Below are positions 27,153 through 35,532 of a DNA stretch of 64,000 nucleotides, in pieces. The stretch's first letter is position 1; the number at the start of each line of letters is the position of its first letter. The notes below the pieces were generated by a model. That model ran no database searches. It was not told the origin of the DNA and saw nothing but the letters and a program-made list of their open reading frames with translations. A program made the position numbers and the translations under genes. Source of the stretch: an uncultured Aquimarina sp. (lineage in GTDB: Bacteria > Bacteroidota > Bacteroidia > Flavobacteriales > Flavobacteriaceae); NCBI RefSeq assembly GCF_947495315.1, contig NZ_CANLYD010000007.1, positions 62,001 to 126,000 of the forward strand, given 5' to 3'.

Positions 27153-30100
27153 TTAATTATTTGAATCTACAAAGAACGTTTCAATAAAAGCCTTAATACT
27201 GATGTGCTCGTTATTCCAAATAGAGGCATTTACTCTAAAACGAATGTTTTGATCTTCTATGCTCACAGAAATTCCATTTTGGCCATTGTGAAGGTGGCTT
27301 TTTTTAATTTCAATTTCGCTAAAATCTGCAAAAACATTATCTATCTTATAACCTATATTGTGAATGACCTTGGTATTTTGTCTGAGATATTCCAAATCAG
27401 GTTCAAAACCATTTAGTGGCACTACAATTAGAGCATAATTTTCTTTCTGTTCTGTTGCTGTTTTTGCTTGCAAAGGGGTCATTGCAGCATAATCTTTTCC
27501 TGTTGCTTTTAATTCTACTAGCCAGTTATTAATTTTAAAAGCCTCTCGTTCGTTCTGTTGATTGATTAAATCTGACGATTCCTCTGTAAGAATATAATCA
27601 CTACCAAATGGCTTTCTTTCAATATTTATATTGACACCTTCGGCTTTGAGTTGTGTTATGTATTCTTTAAACAAATCTTCTATGAGTTTACCAATAAACT
27701 GATTCCTGCTTATTAACTTCCTCTCACCGAGCCTTCTCTCATATTCTTTTCTAATACTTGGGTCGTTAAAAATTTCTTGGACAAGTTCCGGGTCGGCATC
27801 ACTTGTAATCATATTTGTTATTGCTTTATCCCAGCTCAACCGAAGTTCGTCCGTAGGCAAAGTATTTCTAATTAAATCTGAAACACCAACACCTAATTTG
27901 TTCAAAAAAGTTTGTTGTCTGGCGCCACGAATTGTTTTTAGCAAGGCATCATTTTCCTTAAATAATTCTGAAAGATTTTTTGATGAAGGTGTTTCGCTTA
28001 CAAACTTTGTTTCCGAGTCTTCACTTTCAGTTTTTATATTTATCCAATTTAATCGTTTGGCACGATATACCCATAAGCACTTTTTTAATTGTATAGCAGT
28101 TTCGACATCATCGATTTTAATTTCTTGGTAATCTTTATCAAAAAAAACATCTTTTTCTATGGCTTCATTAAGCAAAAACCTTAACCGTTCTAAACTTGAT
28201 TTTTGAGTTGTATTTCGGGCATAAATATGCCCATCACTTGTTGTTAAGTATGCGAAATCTGAATAAGTGACTTGGAATTTATATTTAAGGTTTCCGTCAC
28301 TATCTCTTAAACTATTCAAATCCTTTTCGCTTATCATCAAATCTTCTAGCAATTTGATGGTTGCATTTTCAGTTTTAATAATAATTGGGCTATAATGTAT
28401 AAACCCACCTTCATTTAAAAAACTAAAGTCTTCACTACTTAAAAACTCAGTATAAATATCATTCATACAATCTTTGTCTCTCACTAAGCTTGCATAGATT
28501 GGAAATTCTTTTTCGAATAATTTTTTTGGACCTAAAAGTAAGTGTTCGGATTTAGGAAAATGGTCATAAATAAAATCCTCGTTATTATTATTTACGGCAC
28601 CTCTTAGAACTTTTAAATCTTTAATTGATTCTTGATTTTCTTTAGAAATTAACCATTTCAAGAATTTTGCATTACATATTTGGTATGAACTGCTACTTAT
28701 TTCAGATGGTGTAATTTGATTGAGCTTAGATTTTAACTCACTTACCGCCTCTTGAAGCGAAAAATTCTCAACGCCACTTAGATTAAATGTTTGAATGTTT
28801 TTTGAAAAGAGTTTGTCAGCAAAGTTTAATCCAACTAAATCGGATATAGCAATCAGAGTTTCATCATTGCATAAATCCCAACTAATACCTTCAGCTTTTC
28901 TTAAGTTATTCCTACGATTTAAAGCAATACATTTCTCTAGTGGAAAATGCCTTTTAATTTGCACAATTATAGAGTAAAAGTTGTTAAGCCATAACTGTCC
29001 TTCAATACTGATTAAAGAATTTAATGTTTCAATATCATTAGTTTGCTCAACAAAATCAATTAACTCATCAATACCCCATACAAAATCAAGTTTATCAATG
29101 TTTTCTATTTTGGGCTCAATAAATGAATAACTTTGGGCAACTTCAACCCAACTTTGCAACTCGTTAGCCAATGGCACCTTTAGCTTAAGTATTTTTGATA
29201 AAAGTTCCCATAAACCCTTAATATAATCGGTTTTATCAGTAAATGGAATTGTTAAATCATTAAGACTAGTAAAGCCTTCCTCAGAATTATTATACTTGAT
29301 TACTTGTTTGGTGGCAAGTATCTGGAATGTGTTATTTTTTAAATTGACGAACCAGTCGTGGTCCATCCATTTTAGATCTTTAGAAAGTTTGAAATTAAAA
29401 ACTTCGTGAATTCCAGAGATGTTTTTGGCTTTAAATAATTGTACGAATGCCAGTAAACTTTGCGATAAAGCCTTATTTATTATTTCCTTGTTAATTACCT
29501 CACTTCCACCTTCTGATACTTTCTTGAGATATATTCCGTCCCGCTCAACCCTAGGGTCAAAATGAGTTGAGTTAATAATAATCGGGATTCCAATTTCTTC
29601 AGTTCCTAGTAATGGAAAAGTATAATATAGTCGTGGATGGTTCTTTGTTAACGGCAGAATTGTTTCGGTTTCATTTTGATAGGTAGTAATAATACAAGCA
29701 TCAAACCTGTGGTCATTTTGCACATAGGCCTTTAAACTTGTTTGCATTTTGCCATTATAAAGCGTATTTACCATCCATTCATTAATAGAGCCTATTTCGT
29801 GCTTATGCACCAATGACTTGCTAAAGGTCCTGGTAATACCATCCTCAATCACAGTTACTGATTCTAGTTGCTTATTGAATAGTTGAGTAATGGGAATAAG
29901 TTCATCTAAACATTTTAATCCTATACTCGCAGTCTTCTTTCCTTCTGTTCCTAGCTTATAAGTAAACTTAGTTTGAAATTCATCGTCACCTAAGTAGCTA
30001 TTATTCCTAATTGAATTATCAAATTGTTTATTTGACTCTTGCTGCAGGAAATAAAAATGTTCATTATCTGTTGCATTACGGTTGAGCAGAAAATCAAAGC

Positions 30101-30488
30101 AACCTTGATTATTTACTAGTTTACCAGTAATTCTAACTTCTTTAGATAGAAGATAGGTAGTCATAAACCCTGTACCAAACCTTCCGGTCATACCTTCCTT
30201 ATTATTTTTAGAACTACCTTGAATAATAAGGCTTAAAATATCATCTAATTCAAAAGGATTGCCGGTATGCAAAAATGATATTTCATTTTCCTCAATGCAG
30301 ATTTTCACTTTTATGCTTTGGTCTGGGTTAACAGAGTCTTTCGCATTTTGAAGTAATTCCCAAAACCAACGTTTCTCGAAGTCTTCTCTTTCATTTTCTC
30401 TAGCTACAATATCTCTATATACACTATCAGCGTGTCTGATTTCTGCAATTTCCTGACGCCTCTTTTGTATTTGTTCTTTTTCAATCAA
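27153..30488 (-). CDS. sacsin-like GHKL ATPase with C-terminal nuclease-like domain
   Basis: The 1111-aa protein starts with a GHKL ATPase: N-box E44, N48 and D51 in WELLQNAKDSV, HTGNPFELDD at about 74-83 and lid GRFGTGFMTTYL at 102-113. The final ~150 residues look like DUF3883 or a related PD-(D/E)xK fold: SDYILTEESS, then WLVELKATGKDYAAMTPLQA about 25 residues later, with E-x-K. ATPase-plus-nuclease proteins of this layout are common in defence islands. The middle ~800 residues are unassigned. It is unlike the two GHKL proteins of the phosphorothioation locus. Confidence 0.7.
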   Translation of the reverse strand: MIEKEQIQKRRQEIAEIRHADSVYRDIVARENEREDFEKRWFWELLQNAKDSVNPDQSIKVKICIEENEISFLHTGNPFELDDILSLIIQGSSKNNKEGMTGRFGTGFMTTYLLSKEVRITGKLVNNQGCFDFLLNRNATDNEHFYFLQQESNKQFDNSIRNNSYLGDDEFQTKFTYKLGTEGKKTASIGLKCLDELIPITQLFNKQLESVTVIEDGITRTFSKSLVHKHEIGSINEWMVNTLYNGKMQTSLKAYVQNDHRFDACIITTYQNETETILPLTKNHPRLYYTFPLLGTEEIGIPIIINSTHFDPRVERDGIYLKKVSEGGSEVINKEIINKALSQSLLAFVQLFKAKNISGIHEVFNFKLSKDLKWMDHDWFVNLKNNTFQILATKQVIKYNNSEEGFTSLNDLTIPFTDKTDYIKGLWELLSKILKLKVPLANELQSWVEVAQSYSFIEPKIENIDKLDFVWGIDELIDFVEQTNDIETLNSLISIEGQLWLNNFYSIIVQIKRHFPLEKCIALNRRNNLRKAEGISWDLCNDETLIAISDLVGLNFADKLFSKNIQTFNLSGVENFSLQEAVSELKSKLNQITPSEISSSSYQICNAKFLKWLISKENQESIKDLKVLRGAVNNNNEDFIYDHFPKSEHLLLGPKKLFEKEFPIYASLVRDKDCMNDIYTEFLSSEDFSFLNEGGFIHYSPIIIKTENATIKLLEDLMISEKDLNSLRDSDGNLKYKFQVTYSDFAYLTTSDGHIYARNTTQKSSLERLRFLLNEAIEKDVFFDKDYQEIKIDDVETAIQLKKCLWVYRAKRLNWINIKTESEDSETKFVSETPSSKNLSELFKENDALLKTIRGARQQTFLNKLGVGVSDLIRNTLPTDELRLSWDKAITNMITSDADPELVQEIFNDPSIRKEYERRLGERKLISRNQFIGKLIEDLFKEYITQLKAEGVNINIERKPFGSDYILTEESSDLINQQNEREAFKINNWLVELKATGKDYAAMTPLQAKTATEQKENYALIVVPLNGFEPDLEYLRQNTKVIHNIGYKIDNVFADFSEIEIKKSHLHNGQNGISVSIEDQNIRFRVNASIWNNEHISIKAFIETFFVDSNN

Positions 30489-30570
30489 AGTGTTTATTTT
30501 TCCTTCAATATAAGAGCATTTTATTAGTTAAAATAATTTCAGTTTTCTTTACTGAAAATTTTTCACCAGT

Positions 30571-30680
30571 TTATACTTTCTCAATCTGAACGTATTGATT
30601 AAATATCGTTTTAACTTCTTGATAAATACTATTGAAACTAGCTTCTAAATCGGTATTTGAATAATTGCCTAGATTCAAGT
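30571..30680 (-). pseudogene. fossil of a coupling-protein (VirD4-type) C-terminus
   Basis: The minus-strand frame ends NYSNTDLEASFNSIYQEVKT then IF and ten more residues. The true coupling protein 2.5 kb away ends QFSQSDLEENFERVYEEAKS then IFE. Ten of twenty aligned residues are identical. Upstream of this stretch the resemblance disappears. It is best read as the leftover tail of another coupling-protein gene after cargo insertion or recombination. Confidence 0.5.
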
Positions 30681-30785
30681 GAAAATTCCTTTGAAATCTC
30701 CAAAGTAAGATGATTAAAATCAAGCAACTTCCAGTGTTTGGTTTCTTAGTAGCCCACAAGGTGCTTAGATGCCATATGCATTACT

Positions 30786-31955
30786 CTAGACTGTTCTTTT
30801 TAAATATTTATATGCTTTCTCTAATAATCTATTCCTTTGAGCCCAAGCATAGGCAGAGCCAGATTTCTTTTGAAATTCTGCTTTAGAGCTATATTTTTTC
30901 ACTTCTTCAATGACTAATTCAAAATTCCATGATTTTCTTAAAGGTCTCATTCCGTCACAAATCTTTCCAAAAAAATCACTTTTTCTAGCCCATTCAAATG
31001 CGCTTCTATTTCCTTTTTGAAATTCCGTCATTGAATCGTATTGCTTTGCAATTTCTTTCACCTTTTGTAAATCCCATTTATTTACTCTTGATTTCATATG
31101 ACCACATATTTCGTCAATCATATTATTTCTCAAACACCAGTCATATGCTGATGATGATTTCTCTCTAAAATCGGATTTATGACTATAATTTAATGCCTCT
31201 TTTTCAACCTTTTCTAAATCCCAATAATTGCGTACATATTTAAGATGTGAACCAAATTTTTCAAATCCTTTGGCTACTGCAGTTGAATAAGCACCGTGAG
31301 CTTTTTCTCTAAATTCCTTAATCGTTTTATACTTTAAGGCTTCTTTTTTTAGCGAGTTATCATCCCATTTTATATCATTCCCACCAAGACTACCAGCAGT
31401 AACAACATTTAAAATGCGCCAACCATTATTTCTATATTTTTCAATTAATTTCTTCTCTTCGTTCTGTGCTACTTCTGCTTCTAGCCATTTATTTAGTTTA
31501 ATGAATTTTGCAGATGATTTCTTTAATTCTCGGAAAACTCTACCTCTTCGTCTATGTTCCATATCACGTTTGTGATAATCAAAAGTCAAACCGATATATG
31601 CTGAATTGTTTTCAAATTCATACACATATAATGCCCTCTTATACTTGTGTCCTTTTACACTCATGTGAGAGCAAACAGAATCCAATTTTTTATTTCTTAA
31701 AGCCCATTCATAAGCACTTACATTTTGTTTTTGAAATTCCGTTCTAGAGTTATATTTTCTTGCTTCACGTTGCACACTATCTAAAGACCAATACTTCCGA
31801 ACATATACCATATGAGCGCAAATTTCATTCAAAACATTATTCCTTTGAGCCCATCTGTAAGATGGTTCATCATATTTAACAAAATCACCTCTAGTTTTAT
31901 ATTGTTTGGCTGTTTTTGTTACCTTTTCGTAATTGTATTTTGGTCTTCTACTCAT
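30786..31955 (-). CDS. GIY-YIG nuclease flanked by six DNA-binding-like repeats
   Basis: A GIY-YIG domain (ALYVYEFENNSAYIGLTFDY, then an Arg/His-rich helix) occupies about residues 107-190. Two copies of a ~43-aa unit precede it and four follow. The unit pattern is W-x-hydrophobic-x3-V-x3-A-x2-Y-x-s-x-x-eF-x6-sAY-x-WA-x-RN-x-hydrophobic-x3-C-x-HM. The first of the four later units is the most degenerate. Such units occur with endonucleases and probably bind DNA, giving specificity by number and sequence. It may be a homing or defence nuclease. I know no named system for it. Confidence 0.7.
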   Translation of the reverse strand: MSRRPKYNYEKVTKTAKQYKTRGDFVKYDEPSYRWAQRNNVLNEICAHMVYVRKYWSLDSVQREARKYNSRTEFQKQNVSAYEWALRNKKLDSVCSHMSVKGHKYKRALYVYEFENNSAYIGLTFDYHKRDMEHRRRGRVFRELKKSSAKFIKLNKWLEAEVAQNEEKKLIEKYRNNGWRILNVVTAGSLGGNDIKWDDNSLKKEALKYKTIKEFREKAHGAYSTAVAKGFEKFGSHLKYVRNYWDLEKVEKEALNYSHKSDFREKSSSAYDWCLRNNMIDEICGHMKSRVNKWDLQKVKEIAKQYDSMTEFQKGNRSAFEWARKSDFFGKICDGMRPLRKSWNFELVIEEVKKYSSKAEFQKKSGSAYAWAQRNRLLEKAYKYLKRTV

Positions 31956-32098
31956 GTAAAATCTAATTACCTATGACAGTTTTGTGTATGATTTCGTTGT
32001 GTGTTTGAGCAACTAATTTTGCAAATACACACTAAATAAAAAACCCACAAGGATTTTCGCAAGTAGGCGAGTTCTATCAATGAATTATACATAGTGTT

Positions 32099-33115
32099 CT
32101 ACGACGTTTTTTCATCAATTATTTCTTCTAAAATTTCAGTTATTTTTTTCGTTAGAATTTGCTTTCTTCCATTATCAAGAGAATATTTTTCCATTCTTAA
32201 ATTTCCTTTCAAGTCAATTGTGAAATGGTATTTCATTTCCGCTTTACCTGCTGGTTTTTTTGGTAATCCATTTAAACGCATTTTTGCGAATTTAGTATTA
32301 ACTGTTGCTTTTGGGTTTTCGCCAAAATGGATTGTTGCTTCTGAACTTGTTTGATTATCGGCAGTTGTTCGTACAATGGCAGATGAAGAAACAGGAATCA
32401 AAGAGCCTTTTTCTACAATAATTTTATATCCATTATTTATTAGACTCGAACCAATAGAATGCTTTAATCTATATTTTTTAGTCAAGTCTAATGCAAACGC
32501 AGTTTTTTGAACTTCGATATTATCTGGTGCAATTTCAAAAGCAGATTCGACAATTTCTGGTCTATTTGTGACTTTTGCCTGAAAAACAATGTCATTTGCA
32601 AGATAATCTTTTGCTCTCAATACATTATTTTCGTCAACTTCAAAACGAGTAAGTTGTCTGATTTCAGTTACTTTTTCGGTTAAGGATTTTAGTCGCTCAA
32701 ATTCATTTATAAATGATTCTATAGTATCTTTTTCTTCTTCTATTATTAGTACATTTTCTCTATTTTTATTCTCTGCATAATAAGTCCAATTATAAGAACC
32801 ATTTATTAAAATTTGATTGTCGACAACACAGAATTTATTATGCATTGGATTATATCCATCAGAAAAATAAAATTCCCCACCTTTATCAATAAACTGCTGA
32901 AAATTGAGTCCTGTATTTCTGTTGTTTATAAAATCATTGTGGATTATTAATTCAACTCTGCATCCTTTCTCAATTTGTTGAATTAATTTATCAAAAAGTT
33001 CTTCGTTTGTAAACCAATAGACAGCAACAATTATTCTTTCAGATGCTTTGTCGAGAGCATTAATTATTTGTTGTCTTATATTATCGAAATGTACCTTTAC
33101 CATTGGTTTTTTCAA
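32099..33115 (-). CDS. phospholipase D-family nuclease fused to Hsp70 substrate-binding-like domain
   Basis: Residues 1-145 are a PLD domain with one intact HKD motif, HNKFCVVD (H92, K94, D99) and GSYNWT at 106-111. One HKD per chain implies a dimeric active site, as in Nuc and BfiI. Residues ~218-320 resemble the Hsp70/DnaK beta substrate-binding domain: IVEKGSLIPVSSS, RTTADNQTSSEATIHFGE, then RLNGLPKKPAGKAEMKYHFT and IDLKGNLRM align with DnaK's TAEDNQSAVTIHV, NLDGI-PAPRG and FDIDADGIL. No Hsp70 ATPase domain is present or adjacent. The protein may cut nucleic acid in response to a bound peptide (inference). Confidence 0.75.
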   Translation of the reverse strand: MKKPMVKVHFDNIRQQIINALDKASERIIVAVYWFTNEELFDKLIQQIEKGCRVELIIHNDFINNRNTGLNFQQFIDKGGEFYFSDGYNPMHNKFCVVDNQILINGSYNWTYYAENKNRENVLIIEEEKDTIESFINEFERLKSLTEKVTEIRQLTRFEVDENNVLRAKDYLANDIVFQAKVTNRPEIVESAFEIAPDNIEVQKTAFALDLTKKYRLKHSIGSSLINNGYKIIVEKGSLIPVSSSAIVRTTADNQTSSEATIHFGENPKATVNTKFAKMRLNGLPKKPAGKAEMKYHFTIDLKGNLRMEKYSLDNGRKQILTKKITEILEEIIDEKTS

Positions 33116-33226
33116 ATTAGGCGGAACAATTAGGCATAGTTACTATCTATACACCACTTATAGCAATAAAGATAAAAAATCTATTTTTCAGGATATAACA
33201 GATTTTTTTAAAAACTAGTTATTTAC

Positions 33227-34807
33227 TTATTCAAAAATAGATTTGGCTTCTTCATAAACCCTTTCAAAATTCTCCTCTAAATCAGACTGGGAAAACTGCT
33301 TAGATTCCTTGAGCAACTCTCTTTGAATATTTGCCAATTTAAACTGTACCTTTTTATCCTTTCCATCAGCATAAGTAATAAACTCTCCTTGCTTCAACCT
33401 AAAAAAGACATCAGCTCTTATTTTCGGTATTTCTTTTTCTCCAGTCGTGATTCGGGTATCAAAATCAAGGTTATGCCCACGGCTAATACTTTTCGTTGGG
33501 TCTTTGATGATTTCAAAAAAACGTTCGTAATATTTAGCGGTATCTGGGTCGTTTACCTTTCCGAAAAATTGGTAAGAAAGATTACTCAATATTGCTTTAC
33601 TCGCCTTATCACCATACATCATATCATTCTGTATTTTATCCTGCATCACATAAATAGTAGCTATATCATAGCTTCTCAAAGTTGCAGGAATTCGATGCAT
33701 ATTCAACAAACGAATTGTTGGTGCTTCTTCCATCAATAAAAATGAAGGCTTAGAATTTCGCACGCTCATTTGTTTGGTGATGGTGTGAATAATGGTGGCG
33801 ATCACAGGCGAATACGATGTTTCATATTTTGGATTGTTTACTACGGAAATGATGGCAGGATTTTCTTCACTATTAATATTCAATGGCACTTCGTCTGCGG
33901 ATAATGCCATAAAAATTCGCTGTGTACTAATGCGTTTTAGGGCATTGGACAAGGTGCTTTTAACACCAGCTGTCTGCCTATCTGAATCTTTACCACTAAT
34001 AAAAGCATCTGCCATTGCTCTGGATGTGGTATTGGTTTCCAAAAATTGGATAAGGCTATCAGTGTCCAATAATTGATAAATGGCTATTAAATGAGGCAGT
34101 GTACAGTATTTAGGGTAATCCGTCTTCAGTTTCCAAATCAAAGCACCAATCAAACCTTCAGCAGCATCGTTAAAGAATTTGGTTGTGCCTGTAGTTCCTG
34201 ATTCACGTTGTTCCAAAAGGTTTTCAATTAGTACCCTCGACACTTCGTTTACACTTTCCTCGTTCTCTAAGTAGCGTGGCGCAATAGGATTTACCCTATG
34301 AATGATTTTATCGAAGGAAACGACCTTAAACGGAATATTACCATCCTTAAACAAGGGATATGCCATTTCGGTCAGTTCAAAATCCTTGTAGTCGTGAATG
34401 ATTCCGCAAAAATCCTCTTTCCGGAAATGGTTTAAGAAACCATAAACTACGCTTTCGGTTTTTCCGCTTCCAGCGGATCCGATGACGGATGCGCCACGTT
34501 TAATATTATCTAGTTTGAAGTTTCCTTTATTCGTAGAAAAACTGACCCGATATTTAGTATTTCCATTTTGTGCGTTTTCAGTTTTATGCAGAAAAACATA
34601 CAGTCCTGTATTAATTAGCATAAGAGGACAAACCAAGTACAATAATATTGATACTAATTCATTTCCTTCAGAAATATACGATACGAGAAACGAAAGCATA
34701 GTGATATTTAATAAGAAAGCATACTTACTTACTCGAAACATCACATAGAAAACGATACTGGCTAAACCAATAATTAAAAGTACTATTTCAGGTTTTGTAG
34801 TTAGCAT
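33227..34807 (-). CDS. type IV coupling protein, VirD4/TraG-like
   Basis: Two or three membrane segments occupy residues ~8-72. Walker A GSAGSGKT is at 110-117, and later segments (FLLMEEAPTIRL, then IATIYVMQDKIQND) match the TraG/TraD AAA+ fold. This hexameric ATPase links the relaxosome to the mating channel. Named MobC or TraG in Bacteroidetes elements; at 526 aa it is shorter than the usual ~660. It overlaps the methyltransferase gene by 1 bp and belongs to the mobilisation operon. Confidence 0.85.
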   Translation of the reverse strand: MLTTKPEIVLLIIGLASIVFYVMFRVSKYAFLLNITMLSFLVSYISEGNELVSILLYLVCPLMLINTGLYVFLHKTENAQNGNTKYRVSFSTNKGNFKLDNIKRGASVIGSAGSGKTESVVYGFLNHFRKEDFCGIIHDYKDFELTEMAYPLFKDGNIPFKVVSFDKIIHRVNPIAPRYLENEESVNEVSRVLIENLLEQRESGTTGTTKFFNDAAEGLIGALIWKLKTDYPKYCTLPHLIAIYQLLDTDSLIQFLETNTTSRAMADAFISGKDSDRQTAGVKSTLSNALKRISTQRIFMALSADEVPLNINSEENPAIISVVNNPKYETSYSPVIATIIHTITKQMSVRNSKPSFLLMEEAPTIRLLNMHRIPATLRSYDIATIYVMQDKIQNDMMYGDKASKAILSNLSYQFFGKVNDPDTAKYYERFFEIIKDPTKSISRGHNLDFDTRITTGEKEIPKIRADVFFRLKQGEFITYADGKDKKVQFKLANIQRELLKESKQFSQSDLEENFERVYEEAKSIFE

Positions 34808-35520
34808 TAGAATAATTTTAATTGCTTCCTGTAATCGTCTAAACGCTTTTGAGCAGCTTTAACATAAACAGGATTGATGTCCATACCCACTAAATCGTAT
34901 TTCATATTCCAGCATGCCATAGCAATACTACCGCTACCTATATGTGTATCGATAATCTTGTCACCTTTTTTAGCATAATTCATAAGTAACCATTCGTACA
35001 AGGCTTTGGGTTTTTCGGTAGGGTGAATTCTTATCTGCTTGTTTTTCATATTTTGTTGAAGCATACCATTCCACAACCAACGAAAACAACGTAAAGGTTT
35101 ATTAAATGAAGTCCAAGCCAATTCCCCATCGGCATAATCCGTATTGTATTTTGCATCCGTTCTCTTATCCCAAAAAACCCAACCTTTCATTGGTGGTAAT
35201 GAAAAATAATTTCCACCCCAGATGATTTGATTTTTCGAAATGCGAAATAACTCATCCCAGTAAGCTTGCTTTGGTATTTCTTTATCCCAGTCACTTATAG
35301 AGCTGTAATCACCCCGTTTAGCTAGACCACCTTTCCGATTTTGGGTGAAATTCATTTTATGAATGCCTATTCCGTATGGTGGGTCAACTATTGCCAAATC
35401 AAATTGCTTATCTCTGCAATCTTTCATATAAACCATACAATCCATTACTAGCAATTCTATTTTGGGTTCATAGATGCTTATAGTTTTCTTCGATATTGTT
35501 AATGGATTTTTGACTTTCAT
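34807..35520 (-). CDS. orphan DNA methyltransferase (beta class, DPPY)
   Basis: The catalytic motif IVDPPYGIGI precedes the SAM-binding motif IIDTHIGSGSIAMA, the order of beta-class N6-adenine/N4-cytosine methyltransferases. HPTEKPKALYEWLL is also typical. No cognate restriction gene is adjacent. It is sandwiched between the relaxase and coupling-protein genes, so it may mark element DNA to escape host restriction on transfer (inference). Confidence 0.85.
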   Translation of the reverse strand: MKVKNPLTISKKTISIYEPKIELLVMDCMVYMKDCRDKQFDLAIVDPPYGIGIHKMNFTQNRKGGLAKRGDYSSISDWDKEIPKQAYWDELFRISKNQIIWGGNYFSLPPMKGWVFWDKRTDAKYNTDYADGELAWTSFNKPLRCFRWLWNGMLQQNMKNKQIRIHPTEKPKALYEWLLMNYAKKGDKIIDTHIGSGSIAMACWNMKYDLVGMDINPVYVKAAQKRLDDYRKQLKLF

Positions 35521-35532
35521 AACTATTTGTTT

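Noticed and set aside
30571..30759. 62-aa open frame as a functional gene
   Set aside because: Only its last ~30 residues resemble a known protein (coupling-protein tail); the upstream part is unrelated, so it is recorded as a fossil instead.
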